64,000 nt of DNA from Bacteroidetes bacterium HGW-Bacteroidetes-2 (GTDB lineage Bacteria; Bacteroidota; Bacteroidia; Flavobacteriales; Flavobacteriaceae): assembly GCA_002842575.1 (NCBI GenBank), contig PHDJ01000007.1, forward strand, positions 21,857 to 85,856, read 5' to 3'. A program made the translations under genes and the position numbers. Of the stretch, positions 17,392 to 26,806 are shown in pieces; position 1 is the stretch's first letter; each line of letters opens with the position of its first letter. Below the pieces are notes generated by a model. The model was given only the letters and a program-made list of their open reading frames with translations. It did no database searches and was not told the DNA's origin.

Positions 17392-19512
17392 ATGTCTGAC
17401 CAAGAAAAATTACCGAAAAAAGAAGAAATACTTGTAAATCCTAATGAATCTGCTGAAGAAATGGTTTCTTCAATAGATACTTTTGATGAAAACACTATTA
17501 TTTCTGAATTAGAAACAAAAAAAGAAGAGGGAACAGAAGAAAATATCGTTGATGAAAATTCTTCAGAAACCAATAATGAAATGGAAATAAAACAACCGGT
17601 AATAGAAAAAACTAAACCAGAAATTGAAATAGTTATCGATACAGAAACCTTCGAAAACAAAAGTTCTGAAAAAGTGATTGTAGAAAATGAAGCTGTTCAA
17701 AAAACAGAATTAGCAAACGAAGAAGAAGAAGAAGAAGAAGAAGTGACCTCCTCAGACGATGAAGAAAAAGAGGAAGAAAGTGACGATTTAACACCTTCTA
17801 AAAAAGAATATACTGCAATGAGTCAAACCCAATTAGTGGCTGCATTGCAAGAATTATTAAAATCCAAACCCATACCAGAAATTAAGAACGTTGTTGAAGA
17901 AATAAAAAATGAATTTAACAATCAATTTGAGGAAGAACTAGTAGAAAAAAAAGAAGAATTTTTAGCACAAGGTGGAAACATCATCGATTTTCAATACACA
18001 ACGCCTGCTAAACAAAACTTTAATTCAGCCTATTTTGAATATAAAGAAAAACGAAACATACACTATAAAAAGTTAAAAAACGATTTACAAGCAAACCTAA
18101 AAAAACGCCTCGAATTGATTGAGGAACTTAAAGGACTTATAGATGTAGAAGAAAATATTAATACAACCTATAAATTATTCAAAGACATTCAGATACGATG
18201 GAGGGAAGCCGGACCTATTCCAAGAGACGGATATAACACCGTTTGGAATACCTACCACCACCATGTTGAAAATTTTTATGATTTTTTACATTTAAATCGC
18301 GAATTCAGAGATCTTGACTTCAAACACAATTTAGAACAAAAACTCAAAATAATACATCGAGCAGAAGAGCTTACAAAAGATGAAAACTTAAATAAAGTTT
18401 TTAGAGAACTTCAAATGCTTCACAAAATGTGGAAAGAAAACACCGGGCCGGTAGCTAAAGAATACCGCGATGACGTTTGGGACAGATTTAGTGCTGCTAC
18501 AAAAATTATTCACGACAAGAGAGCATTGCTTCAAAAAGAACTAGAAAAAGATTTTGAAAAAAATCTTGAACAGAAAAAAGAAGTAATCGAACAAATAAAA
18601 GCACTTACTGAAACCACTAAAGACAGTCACCAAAGTTGGCAACAAAGCATTAAAACCCTAGAAACCCTTCGAAATAATTTTTTCAATCTAGGCAAAGTAC
18701 CTTCTAAAAATAACGAAGAAAGTTGGAATTCATTTAAAGATGCGGTAAATACATTTAACAAAAAGAAAAACCAATTCTATAAAAACCAAAAAAAGGAACA
18801 GTTTTCTAATCTTGCCAAAAAACAGGAACTAATCAAAATTGCAGAAGAAAACAAAGACAATGAAGATTTTGATGTAGTAACCCCTTTAATGAAGAAAATC
18901 CAAAACGAATGGAAAACAATAGGTCTTGTTCCAAGAAAAGACAGTGATAAAGTTTGGAAAAAATTTAAAGCAGCTTGCAACCATTACTTTGATAAAGTGA
19001 ATGCAGAGCGTAAAGAATCAAATAAAGACGAAATAGCAGCCTTTGAAAAGAAAACCTCTTTGATGGAAGAGTTAAGTGCTTTTGAACTTTCTGGGGATAC
19101 TAAAAAAGATTTGGATTCTATAAAATCTAAAATAGCAGCTTGGAAAGAAATAGGCAGAGTACCCTTTAATAAAAAGAATATTGACGGAAAATTCAATAAA
19201 ATCATAGATGCCCTTTTCAAAAAATTAGACATGTCAAAAAAAGAGGTTGAACTTCTTAAATACGACCATAAACTTGATGCAATTTCATCACACGATGATG
19301 AGCGAAAAATGCAAAATGAGCGCTTCTTTATTTCTAAAAAAATAGAAGAAGTAAAAGCAGAGATCAATCAATTAGAAAACAACCTAGGCTTTTTTCAGCA
19401 TGTAAATGATAAAAATCCTTTAGTGAGGGAAGTTCACAAAAACATTCAAAAACTTAAAGATGATTTAGAACTTTGGAAAGCCAAACTGATAAAATTGAAA
19501 GATGTAATGTAG
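17392..19512 (+). CDS. DUF349-repeat coiled-coil protein
   Basis: Start chosen at ATG 17392 (706 residues); an in-frame TTG three codons upstream is less likely. The first 150 residues are very acidic and low in complexity, with a run of glutamates. The rest holds at least five DUF349 repeats of about 75 residues, each recognisable from a W-x(3)-G-x-(V/I)-P turn: WREAGPIPRD, WKENTGPVAKE, NLGKVPSKN, WKTIGLVPRKD and WKEIGRVPFNK. The charged helices between them should form coiled coils. The family is common in Bacteroidota and its role is not established. No signal peptide is seen. Confidence 0.88.
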   Translation: MSDQEKLPKKEEILVNPNESAEEMVSSIDTFDENTIISELETKKEEGTEENIVDENSSETNNEMEIKQPVIEKTKPEIEIVIDTETFENKSSEKVIVENEAVQKTELANEEEEEEEEVTSSDDEEKEEESDDLTPSKKEYTAMSQTQLVAALQELLKSKPIPEIKNVVEEIKNEFNNQFEEELVEKKEEFLAQGGNIIDFQYTTPAKQNFNSAYFEYKEKRNIHYKKLKNDLQANLKKRLELIEELKGLIDVEENINTTYKLFKDIQIRWREAGPIPRDGYNTVWNTYHHHVENFYDFLHLNREFRDLDFKHNLEQKLKIIHRAEELTKDENLNKVFRELQMLHKMWKENTGPVAKEYRDDVWDRFSAATKIIHDKRALLQKELEKDFEKNLEQKKEVIEQIKALTETTKDSHQSWQQSIKTLETLRNNFFNLGKVPSKNNEESWNSFKDAVNTFNKKKNQFYKNQKKEQFSNLAKKQELIKIAEENKDNEDFDVVTPLMKKIQNEWKTIGLVPRKDSDKVWKKFKAACNHYFDKVNAERKESNKDEIAAFEKKTSLMEELSAFELSGDTKKDLDSIKSKIAAWKEIGRVPFNKKNIDGKFNKIIDALFKKLDMSKKEVELLKYDHKLDAISSHDDERKMQNERFFISKKIEEVKAEINQLENNLGFFQHVNDKNPLVREVHKNIQKLKDDLELWKAKLIKLKDVM

Positions 19513-19566
19513 CCTTACAAATTCAAGTTAATAGGTAGGCGCTATATTCTATTTTAAAAAAATCAT

Positions 19567-20199
19567 ATGATTTGTTTACTTTGCTCTTCAGCTAAAAACA
19601 CCTTGTTTTACTCAGAAAAAGAACATTCTTTTTTTAAATGTAATACTTGTGGCGCTATATCTAGAGGAAAAAAATCCTTTCCAAACCCGGATGAAGAAAA
19701 AGCCCGATACCAAGAGCATAATAACGATGTAAACGATATAAGATATCAAAAATTTGTTTCCCCAATAACAAATGCCGTACAAAAAGATTTTGCACCATTA
19801 AACACTTTAGGGTTAGATTTTGGGGCTGGTACAGGACCTGTAATTACAAAAGTTTTATCAGAAAAAGGATTCAAACTTAATCTTTACGACCCTTTTTTTA
19901 TCCCAGATATTTCTGTTTTGAAAGTAGCTTACGATTTTATTGTTTGCTGCGAAGTGATAGAGCATTTTCATAACCCTAATAAAGAATTTCAACTTTTAAA
20001 AGAGTTGTTAAAACCCAATGGAAAACTTTATTGCATGACCGATATTTTTTCTGAAACTAAAAATTTTGAAACTTGGTACTATAAAAATGACCCAACGCAT
20101 GTTATTTTTTATTCTGAAAAAACGTTGCAATGGATTCAAAAAAATTTGGGTTTTAAAAGTGTATCCATAGAAAATAGATTGGTGCAATTTACTGCATAA
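19567..20199 (+). CDS. Class I SAM-dependent methyltransferase with N-terminal zinc ribbon
   Basis: A 210-residue protein. Residues 1-30 hold a CxxC...CxxC zinc ribbon (C3, C6, C25, C28). The rest is a Rossmann methyltransferase with motif I as GLDFGAGTGPVITKVL, the acidic LYDP after strand 2, and CCEVIEHFHNPNKE, as in Methyltransf_23 proteins. The substrate is unknown. Its stop codon directly abuts the stop codon of the convergent mazG gene, with no spacer for a terminator. Confidence 0.88.
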   Translation: MICLLCSSAKNTLFYSEKEHSFFKCNTCGAISRGKKSFPNPDEEKARYQEHNNDVNDIRYQKFVSPITNAVQKDFAPLNTLGLDFGAGTGPVITKVLSEKGFKLNLYDPFFIPDISVLKVAYDFIVCCEVIEHFHNPNKEFQLLKELLKPNGKLYCMTDIFSETKNFETWYYKNDPTHVIFYSEKTLQWIQKNLGFKSVSIENRLVQFTA

Positions 20200-21000
20200 T
20201 TAAAACGCTTCCCCTTTTTGAGTATTTGCTGCAGATTTAGCTTCTTCCCAAAAGACATCCATTTCAGTGAGGGTCATTTCTAATAGTGGTTTATGTATCG
20301 CTTTGGCTTTTTCTTCTAGGTATTGAAAACGTCTTATAAATTTTTTGTTTGTGCGTTCTAAGGCACTCTCCGGATCAATTTTTAAAAATCGTGCATAGTT
20401 AATCAACGAGAACAAAACATCGCCAAATTCTGCTTCTATTTTGTCGTGGTCATTTACATTTACTTCATGCTGCAGCTCGTCTAATTCTTCTTTCAATTTA
20501 TCAAAAACCTGATATGGCTCTTCCCAATCAAAACCTACACCTGCCACTTTATCTTGAATTCGATTTGCTTTAACCATAGCCGGAAGCGATTTTGGAACCC
20601 CTTCTAAAATACTTTTCTTACCTTCTTTAAGCTTTAAATTTTCCCAGTTGCGTTTTACATCATCTTCATTTTCAACAACTACATCACTATAAATATGTGG
20701 ATGCCGGTCAATTAATTTTTCACAAATACCATTAATGACATCTGCAATGTCAAAATCTTTGGTTTCACTGCCTATTTTGGCATAAAAAACAATGTGAAGT
20801 AACAAATCTCCAAGTTCTTTTTTAACTTCATTTAAATTATTTTCTAAAATAGCATCGCCCAACTCGTAGGTTTCTTCAATGGTGAGATGTCTTAAGGATT
20901 GTATGGTTTGTTTCTTATCCCAAGGACACTGTTCACGCAACTCATCCATTATGGTTAATAGTTTGTCAAAAGAGGCAAGTTGGTCTTTTCTGGAATTCAT
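20200..21000 (-). CDS. mazG: Nucleoside triphosphate pyrophosphohydrolase MazG
   Basis: Start set at 21000 (266 residues, MNSRKDQLASFDKLL); the longer frame to 21048 adds 16 residues and runs past the promoter element. It has the two tandem MazG domains of the E. coli type. The first carries CPWDKKQTIQSLRHLTIEE with EETYEL and ELGDLLLHIVFYAK; the second has EFGDVLFSLINYARFL. These E-E-x-x-E and E-x-x-D motifs bind magnesium and cleave NTPs to NMP and pyrophosphate, removing damaged nucleotides and, in E. coli, lowering ppGpp. It is convergent with the methyltransferase gene, with directly abutting stop codons. Confidence 0.94.
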   Translation of the reverse strand: MNSRKDQLASFDKLLTIMDELREQCPWDKKQTIQSLRHLTIEETYELGDAILENNLNEVKKELGDLLLHIVFYAKIGSETKDFDIADVINGICEKLIDRHPHIYSDVVVENEDDVKRNWENLKLKEGKKSILEGVPKSLPAMVKANRIQDKVAGVGFDWEEPYQVFDKLKEELDELQHEVNVNDHDKIEAEFGDVLFSLINYARFLKIDPESALERTNKKFIRRFQYLEEKAKAIHKPLLEMTLTEMDVFWEEAKSAANTQKGEAF

Positions 21001-21023
21001 AATTACCCAAATTTTGTTGTACA

Positions 21024-21031
21024 CAAACTTA
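21024..21031 (-). promoter_or_regulatory. -7 promoter element of mazG
   Basis: On the minus strand this reads TAAGTTTG, a perfect TAnnTTTG match, 23 nt before the ATG at 21000. It supports the shorter mazG start. Confidence 0.45.
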
Positions 21032-21093
21032 CGAAATAGCCCTTCCAAATTAGATTTTAATAGAAAAAATAATATTGAAATTTTTCAAAAAAA

Positions 21094-21123
21094 AAAACAC
21101 TATCCAAAAATAAATAGTGTTTT
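21094..21123 (-). terminator. Rho-independent terminator of the DUF5606 gene
   Basis: A 10-bp perfect stem AAAACACTAT/ATAGTGTTTT with a 10-nt loop. On the minus strand it follows the DUF5606 stop codon by about 20 nt and runs into a long T tract, the standard terminator shape. Confidence 0.75.
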
Positions 21124-21144
21124 GCTATCGATTAAAAAATCTTA

Positions 21145-21684
21145 CTATGTTTTTCTTGCAGAAGTGTTTTTACCAGCACCACCTTTTTTAGACGATGAAA
21201 CCTTAGGGGCTAAATTTTTTGGAGCTGCTTTTTTTGGAGCTACTTTAATAGGAGAATCATCTCCTTTAGATAATTCTGTAGATTCCGATTCAACTGGCTT
21301 TGAAAAATCCATTTTACCCTTTTCTTGAAGTAAGTTATACCACTGAATAATTTTTTTTATATCACTTACATATACTCTGTCTTCATCATAATCGGGCAAT
21401 ATACCGAAAAAATATTCTTCTAATTTTTCTTTAGATTCCTTATGGCTTATTGTTTTTTCGCCATTTTCTTTTTCTTTAATTTTTTGTAACACCTCTCTTA
21501 GTGGCAATTCTTCTTTAAGAGTATATACAGCTATTTCTGAAAGCAAACTCACATTTTGTTGTGCGCTTACTGCTATTTTTTTCCCATCTAAAAGTGATTC
21601 TGCTAAAAAACCTGCTCTAGTTTGGGTTTTTAATTCATAAAGGCCCGGTTTTCCGGTAATAGATAATAATTTTTCTAAACTCAT
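21145..21684 (-). CDS. DUF5606 domain protein
   Basis: A 179-residue cytoplasmic protein. The first 130 residues match the Bacteroidota DUF5606 layout: LEKLLSITGKPGLYELKTQT, then an SH3-like GFLAESLLDGKKIAVSAQQNVSLL-type segment, and a helical part with EKLEEYFFGILPDYDEDRVY. The last 50 residues are Lys/Ala/Pro/Ser-rich and probably disordered. No catalytic motif is seen and the function is unknown. The gene has its own promoter and terminator and is monocistronic. Confidence 0.8.
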   Translation of the reverse strand: MSLEKLLSITGKPGLYELKTQTRAGFLAESLLDGKKIAVSAQQNVSLLSEIAVYTLKEELPLREVLQKIKEKENGEKTISHKESKEKLEEYFFGILPDYDEDRVYVSDIKKIIQWYNLLQEKGKMDFSKPVESESTELSKGDDSPIKVAPKKAAPKNLAPKVSSSKKGGAGKNTSARKT

Positions 21685-21744
21685 ATATCTTAATCTTAAG
21701 CTTTATAGTTAACTTGTAATTACTATTTTAATATAAAACGCTTG

Positions 21745-21752
21745 CAAATATA
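21745..21752 (-). promoter_or_regulatory. -7 promoter element of the DUF5606 gene
   Basis: The minus strand reads TATATTTG, a perfect TAnnTTTG match, about 60 nt before the ATG at 21684. Confidence 0.35.
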
Positions 21753-21798
21753 ATAGATTGTATTAATTTTTAGGTGTTATTTACAGGGAAATATATTC

Positions 21799-22389
21799 TT
21801 ATCTTTTTTTGCTGATGTTCGGAAATTTCATACGGTAATCTACATCAATTTTACCTTTGGATATATTCATTAATTTTCCTTTAATAATACGCTTTTTTAG
21901 GGGTGAAAGCCTATCGGTAAAAAGAATTCCTTCAATATGATCATATTCATGCTGAATAACACGAGCGATAAGACCATCAAATTCTTCTATATGTTTTTTA
22001 AAATTTTCATCAAAATATTCCAATTTAATTTTTGGCTGCCGAAAAACATCTTCTCTAATATCCGGAATACTCAAGCAACCTTCATTAAATGCCCATTCAT
22101 CACCCTCTTCAATTAGAATAGTTGGATTAATGAAAGTTTGTTTAAAATTAGAAAGATATTCCTTTTCTTGATCCTCCAAATCTTCATCAGTCGAAAAAGG
22201 CTCAGTATCTACAATAAAAAGCCGAATTGCCAGACCTATTTGTGGAGCTGCAAGACCAACTCCATGAGCACTATACATGGTTTCGTACATATTTTCAATA
22301 AGGGCATTAAGGTTTGGATACTCTGCTGTAATGTTGGATCCTTTTTTACGAAGCACTACATCGCCGTAGGCTACAATGGGTAAAATCAT
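21799..22389 (-). CDS. def: Peptide deformylase
   Basis: A 196-residue iron/zinc enzyme that removes the formyl group from new proteins. All three family motifs are present: GVGLAAPQIG (motif 1) near residue 43, EGCLSIP (motif 2) with the metal-binding Cys, and QHEYDHIEG (motif 3) with both metal-binding His and the catalytic Glu. Slightly longer than E. coli Def (169) because of an insertion after motif 1, as in many Bacteroidota. It lies 29 bp after ruvX on the same strand and is probably co-transcribed with it. Confidence 0.96.
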   Translation of the reverse strand: MILPIVAYGDVVLRKKGSNITAEYPNLNALIENMYETMYSAHGVGLAAPQIGLAIRLFIVDTEPFSTDEDLEDQEKEYLSNFKQTFINPTILIEEGDEWAFNEGCLSIPDIREDVFRQPKIKLEYFDENFKKHIEEFDGLIARVIQHEYDHIEGILFTDRLSPLKKRIIKGKLMNISKGKIDVDYRMKFPNISKKR

Positions 22390-22418
22390 AATTATTTGTA
22401 ATTGAATTATTTAAATAT

Positions 22419-22847
22419 TTATATTTTTTTTTCTTTAGTTTTATGATAAAGGTAATCTTGAAGTATAATGGTTGCACTTATTTCATCAATTAGTGCTTTA
22501 TTCCTTCTTTGTTTTTTACTTAATCCACTATCAATCATGGTTTGAAAAGCCATTTTTGATGTAAAACGCTCATCCACTCTTTTAATATCTAAACCAGGAA
22601 TTTCTTTTTCCAGCTTTTCTAAAAACTTCACAATAAAAACTTCACTTTCTGAGGGTGTGTTATCCATTTGTTTTGGTTCACCAACGAGGATACATGCTAC
22701 TTTTTCTTTTTTTAAATATTCCTTCAAAAAAGAAATAAGATTTTTAGTTTCAACAGCGGTTAACCCTGAGGCTATTAGTTGTAATTCATCGGTTACCGCT
22801 AAACCTGTGCGTTTTGTTCCAAAATCGATTGCCAATATTCGTGCCAT
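22419..22847 (-). CDS. ruvX: RuvX/YqgF-family putative pre-16S rRNA nuclease
   Basis: Start chosen at 22847 (142 residues, MARILAIDFGTKRTGLAV), which places the catalytic Asp of AIDFGTKRTG at residue 7 as usual; upstream ATG codons add six poorly matching residues. The RNase H fold shows the further acidic sites in LVGEPKQMD and VDERFTS, and the final Asp in DEISATIILQDYL. The family finishes the 5' end of 16S rRNA in E. coli (YqgF) and was first proposed as a Holliday-junction resolvase. It heads a ruvX-def pair with its own promoter. Confidence 0.93.
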   Translation of the reverse strand: MARILAIDFGTKRTGLAVTDELQLIASGLTAVETKNLISFLKEYLKKEKVACILVGEPKQMDNTPSESEVFIVKFLEKLEKEIPGLDIKRVDERFTSKMAFQTMIDSGLSKKQRRNKALIDEISATIILQDYLYHKTKEKKI

Positions 22848-22862
22848 AGTCATTCTAAGTCG

Positions 22863-22870
22863 CAAAGGTA
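22863..22870 (-). promoter_or_regulatory. -7 promoter element of ruvX-def
   Basis: The minus strand reads TACCTTTG, a perfect TAnnTTTG match, 15 nt before the ruvX ATG at 22847. It supports the shorter ruvX start and lies in the divergent space before dapD. Confidence 0.45.
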
Positions 22871-22939
22871 ATACTTCTCATTGTATTGCTATACATTTTA
22901 TTAAAAAGCCATTATCTTTACACCTAAAAATTTACTGGG

Positions 22940-23755
22940 ATGCATACTTTAAAACCTATTATTGAAAAAGCTTGGGAAGATAAATCCTTACTTTCAATTA
23001 CGGAAACCATTGAGGCTATTCGATCTGTCATACATTTGTTAGATGATGGAAAACTTCGTGTTGCTGAACCTATTGATGGCGGTTGGCAAGTAAATGAATG
23101 GGTTAAAAAAGCAGTTGTGCTTTATTTTCCCATTCAAAAAATGGAAACTTTTGAAGTTGGCATATTTGAATATCACGATAAAATTCCATTAAAAACGGGT
23201 TATAAAGAAAAAGGCATTCGTGTTGTTCCACATGCTGTGGCTCGTTATGGGTCTTACATTTCTTCAGGAGTAATCTTGATGCCCAGTTACGTAAATATTG
23301 GTGCTTATGTAGATGAAGGAACCATGATAGATACTTGGGCAACAGTAGGAAGTTGCGCACAAATAGGTAAAAATGTTCATTTAAGTGGTGGCGTAGGTAT
23401 TGGTGGCGTTTTAGAGCCTTTGCAAGCAGCTCCGGTTATTATTGAAGACAACGCATTTATAGGTTCCCGATGTATTGTTGTGGAGGGAATTAGAGTTGAA
23501 ACAGAAGCTGTATTAGGAGCAAATGTTGTGCTAACTGCTTCCACTAAAATCCTTGATGTAACCGGTAAAGAACCTAAAGAAATTAAAGGATACATTCCTT
23601 CACGATCTGTAGTAATTCCAGGAAGTTATACAAAACAATTTCCTGCTGGTGAATATCAGGTGCCTTGTGCATTAATTATTGGTGAAAGAAAAGCTAGTAC
23701 AGATAAAAAAACATCCTTAAATGATGCCTTAAGAGAATATAGTGTAGCTATTTAA
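22940..23755 (+). CDS. dapD: Tetrahydrodipicolinate N-succinyltransferase
   Basis: A 271-residue trimeric acyltransferase that succinylates tetrahydrodipicolinate in the lysine and diaminopimelate pathway. After a helical N-terminal domain of about 90 residues, the protein forms a left-handed beta helix of hexapeptide repeats (IxSGVILMPSYVNIGAYV, GTMIDTWATVGSCAQIG, VHLSGGVGIGGVLEP). The active-site region DEGTMIDTWATVGSCAQIG and the C-terminal PCALIIGERK strand are as in E. coli DapD (274). It is divergent from ruvX-def. Confidence 0.96.
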   Translation: MHTLKPIIEKAWEDKSLLSITETIEAIRSVIHLLDDGKLRVAEPIDGGWQVNEWVKKAVVLYFPIQKMETFEVGIFEYHDKIPLKTGYKEKGIRVVPHAVARYGSYISSGVILMPSYVNIGAYVDEGTMIDTWATVGSCAQIGKNVHLSGGVGIGGVLEPLQAAPVIIEDNAFIGSRCIVVEGIRVETEAVLGANVVLTASTKILDVTGKEPKEIKGYIPSRSVVIPGSYTKQFPAGEYQVPCALIIGERKASTDKKTSLNDALREYSVAI

Positions 23756-23890
23756 AGGGAACATAGCATGAATGATAAAAAATAGACCTCAATTAATTTA
23801 GTTGAAAATGGTAATGCCTAAAAAGGATTTTTACCCCATTATCCATACAAAAATAAATAAATACTTTAATATTAACTATATAAAACAATT

Positions 23891-24646
23891 TTATTTCCAA
23901 AAAAACAAGGCCTCTTTTACTTTCTTTTTTCTATAATATTGATTTTGAAAAGCAGTGGTTTTTTTCCACATTAATTCATCTATTTTATCAAAATCTGCGT
24001 TATATAATTTAGCGTATTCCCTACTCATGGTTTTCACCATTTCACGCTTTGGGGTTAATCTTGAAAAATTACTAATTCGTTCTTCTAAGGAAAGTGACCT
24101 AAATTCCATTCTATTTAAATCTACTAAATAAAATGAATATCCTACTTTTTCTTTTTTAATCAACGTATTTCCTGGAGAATGGTCCTTAAAAAGAATTCCA
24201 TTTTCATGAAGTTTGTAGGTAAACTGCGTAAACTCTTTTAAAATAGTTTCCTTATCTGGATAGTTTGGATTGCTAATCAGCTCTCTAAAGGTCAAGTCGC
24301 ATTCTTGGTGTACGCTTGCATAATAACTGTCTTTTAAACCCAAAAGCGAAAAATTTTCGGCAAAAGCAACAGGCTCGGGAGTGCCAATACCATAACTTAA
24401 AAGGTAATTTGCATTCTCAAAAGAACGTTTTGCTTTTGACTTTCTGAAATATGTATAGGCTATGGTGTTTATAAGATTCGGAATTTTAAATGCTTTTACA
24501 TTCAAGGTTTTCCCTCCCCATGAAAAAAGTTTTATTTTATTTCGATTTCCTTTACCTAAAAGTGTCCCGCTTTTGTTGAAATTTACAAAAATATCGGTAA
24601 TTTCAGTTATTTGAGATGCATATTTCGGATTGACTTTTATATTCAT
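23891..24646 (-). CDS. Kdo/WaaP-family lipopolysaccharide kinase-like protein
   Basis: A 251-residue protein of the protein-kinase-like fold used by KdkA, WaaP and InaA, which phosphorylate LPS core sugars. The catalytic loop FKDHSPGNTLI (residues about 156-166) has the Asp and Asn, and the metal-binding site follows as YLVDLNRMEF. A basic N-terminal segment with K26 in GKGNRNKIKLF and E in SFENANYL occupies the usual place of the nucleotide-binding Lys and Glu. Flavobacterial proteins of this type are usually called lipopolysaccharide kinase InaA family. It has its own promoter and stands alone. Confidence 0.8.
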   Translation of the reverse strand: MNIKVNPKYASQITEITDIFVNFNKSGTLLGKGNRNKIKLFSWGGKTLNVKAFKIPNLINTIAYTYFRKSKAKRSFENANYLLSYGIGTPEPVAFAENFSLLGLKDSYYASVHQECDLTFRELISNPNYPDKETILKEFTQFTYKLHENGILFKDHSPGNTLIKKEKVGYSFYLVDLNRMEFRSLSLEERISNFSRLTPKREMVKTMSREYAKLYNADFDKIDELMWKKTTAFQNQYYRKKKVKEALFFWK

Positions 24647-24672
24647 TATCTAAATTCCAGGTTTTATGTTGA

Positions 24673-24704
24673 CAAAAGTAACCAAACCGATTTTAGACTT
24701 CAAA
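24673..24704 (-). promoter_or_regulatory. Full Bacteroidota promoter of the Kdo-kinase-like gene
   Basis: On the minus strand TTTG (24704-24701), a 20-nt spacer and TACTTTTG (24680-24673) match both consensus boxes exactly. The ATG at 24646 follows 26 nt later. Confidence 0.6.
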
Positions 24705-24784
24705 TAAATCCACTATTTTTACAATAAAACTATCTTTATAAAAAAAATTATTCAATTTTTAACCCAATAACAACCGCAAAAAAA

Positions 24785-25354
24785 ATGGAACCAAGCAAAG
24801 ATGAAATAAATACAGCCATAGAAATCCTTAAAAACGGAGGTGTCATTCTTTACCCCACTGATACTGTTTGGGGTATAGGTTGTGACGCTACAAATGCTAC
24901 TGCGGTTTCAAAAATATATAAACTCAAAAATCGAGAAGAAACAAAAGCAATGATTTGTTTGGTTTCAGATATAAAAATGCTAGAAAAACATATAGACACT
25001 GTGCCAGAAGCAGCTTACGATATTATTGAATATGCTGACAAACCCACCACTATAATTTATGACAATCCTGCCGGGGTTGCAGAAAATTTAATAGGCATAG
25101 ATAACACTTTAGGAATTCGCATTGTTTCCAAAGGATTTTCGCATCAGCTTGTGAAATATTTTCGCAGACCAATAGTTTCTACATCTGCTAATAAAAGTGG
25201 CGAAATAACTCCAAGAAACTTTAAAGAAATAAGTGCGGATATTTTGGCAAGCGTTGACTATGTTGTAAATTTGCCAAACGAAAAATCACAAGCAAAACCA
25301 TCCTCAATTATACAAATTAAAAAAGATGGGCAAGTGCATGTTATTCGAATATAA
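24785..25354 (+). CDS. tsaC: L-threonylcarbamoyladenylate synthase (Sua5/YrdC family)
   Basis: A 189-residue YrdC-fold enzyme that makes threonylcarbamoyl-AMP for the t6A37 modification of tRNAs that read ANN codons. The signature GGVILYPTDTVWGIGCDATN at about 18-37 forms the ATP and threonine site, followed by KLKNREETKAM, VSTSANKSGE and the conserved GIRIV. It is the short YrdC/TsaC form without the C-terminal Sua5 domain. It sits 5 bp before cca, a second tRNA-maturation gene, and they are surely co-transcribed. Confidence 0.92.
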   Translation: MEPSKDEINTAIEILKNGGVILYPTDTVWGIGCDATNATAVSKIYKLKNREETKAMICLVSDIKMLEKHIDTVPEAAYDIIEYADKPTTIIYDNPAGVAENLIGIDNTLGIRIVSKGFSHQLVKYFRRPIVSTSANKSGEITPRNFKEISADILASVDYVVNLPNEKSQAKPSSIIQIKKDGQVHVIRI

Positions 25355-25359
25355 AATCC

Positions 25360-26787
25360 ATGCCTGAAGCAATAAATTATAAAGAAGCACTTCTAGACCC
25401 TATTTTTAATGTCCTTTCTGATGCTGCTAAAAATCTTAATTTAGAAAGCTATGTTATTGGCGGATTTGTTCGTGATTTTTTATTAAAAAGAGGCACACCA
25501 AAAGATATTGATATAGTAGCTATTGGAAGTGGCATTGCTCTAGCTAATGAAGTATCCAAACTACTCCCAAAAAAACCGAAAGTTTCCGTTTTTAAAAACT
25601 ACGGCACCGCTATGCTTAAAACAAATAAGTTGGAAGTGGAGTTTGTGGGAGCACGAAAAGAATCCTACGCTGAAGATAGCAGAAAACCAGCAGTGGAAAA
25701 CGGCACCATGGAAGACGACCAAAACCGAAGAGATTTCACAATAAACGCCTTAGCTTTAAGCCTTAATAAAGAAAATTTTGGAGATTTATTAGACCCATTT
25801 GACGGGCTTCAAGATTTAGAAAACAAAATCATTCGCACTCCATTAGACCCAGACATCACCTATTCAGACGATCCTTTGCGAATGCTTAGAGCCATTCGGT
25901 TTGCTAGCCAACTTCATTTTAGTATTGAAAAAGAATCACTCAACGCCATAATACGCAACAACCATCGAATTAAAATAATTTCCAACGAGCGTATTGTTGA
26001 AGAATTAAATAAAATAATATTAAGTGAAAAACCCTCTGTAGGCTTTCAATTATTACATAAAACAGGTTTACTCCCTCATATCCTTCCCGAACTTATTGCT
26101 TTAGAAGGTATTGACGAAAAAGAAGGACAGCGCCATAAAGACAATTTCTGGCATACCCTAGAAGTTGTTGATAACATTTCTCTAGCCACAGACGATTTGT
26201 GGTTGCGGTGGGCGGCATTGTTGCACGATATAGGAAAAGCCCCTACAAAACGTTTTGACAATAAACTAGGATGGACATTTCACGGTCATGAATGGGTTGG
26301 TTCAAAAATGGTGTTTAAATTATTTAAACGCCTGCGATTACCGTTAAATGAAAAAATGAAATTTGTTCAGAAATTGGTATATATGAGCTCAAGGCCAATA
26401 GCCATTTCTAATGAGGTTTCTGATAGCGCTGTGCGAAGATTAGTGTTTGATGCCGGCGAAGCTATTGAAAGTTTAATGACTCTATGTGAAGCAGATATCA
26501 CCACTAAAAACGCAAAAAAATTTAAAAAATACCACCACAATTTTCAAAAAGTAAGAAAAAAAATTGTGGAAGTAGAAGAGCGAGACCATATACGCAATTT
26601 TCAACCACCGATTAGTGGTGAGGAAATTATGCAAATTTTTGGTTTAAAACCTTCACGAGAAATAGGTATCCTGAAAGAAACTATAAAAGAGGCTATTTTA
26701 GAAGGAGAAATTCCTAATGATTATGAAGCTGCTAAAAAATTAATGTTTAAAAAAGGAATGGAATTAGGGTTAAATACTACGCTTTAA
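25360..26787 (+). CDS. cca: CCA tRNA nucleotidyltransferase with HD domain
   Basis: A 475-residue class II nucleotidyltransferase that adds or repairs the 3' CCA end of tRNA. The head domain has GGFVRDFLLKRGTPKDIDIV (GGxVRD and DxD) from residue 30, then the RRDFTINAL motif and DPLRMLRAIRFASQL with the basic loop of the neck. A C-terminal HD phosphohydrolase domain follows, with LLHDIGKAPT near residue 290 and KDNFWHTLEVVDN, as in bifunctional bacterial CCA enzymes. It follows tsaC directly and precedes ctaA by 19 bp. Confidence 0.93.
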   Translation: MPEAINYKEALLDPIFNVLSDAAKNLNLESYVIGGFVRDFLLKRGTPKDIDIVAIGSGIALANEVSKLLPKKPKVSVFKNYGTAMLKTNKLEVEFVGARKESYAEDSRKPAVENGTMEDDQNRRDFTINALALSLNKENFGDLLDPFDGLQDLENKIIRTPLDPDITYSDDPLRMLRAIRFASQLHFSIEKESLNAIIRNNHRIKIISNERIVEELNKIILSEKPSVGFQLLHKTGLLPHILPELIALEGIDEKEGQRHKDNFWHTLEVVDNISLATDDLWLRWAALLHDIGKAPTKRFDNKLGWTFHGHEWVGSKMVFKLFKRLRLPLNEKMKFVQKLVYMSSRPIAISNEVSDSAVRRLVFDAGEAIESLMTLCEADITTKNAKKFKKYHHNFQKVRKKIVEVEERDHIRNFQPPISGEEIMQIFGLKPSREIGILKETIKEAILEGEIPNDYEAAKKLMFKKGMELGLNTTL

Positions 26788-26806
26788 TCTTTAAAAAAAA
26801 CGCATT

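Noticed and set aside
23756..23890. Possible small RNA or terminator between dapD and the Kdo-kinase-like gene
   Set aside because: No stem of useful length and no promoter element were found in this gap.
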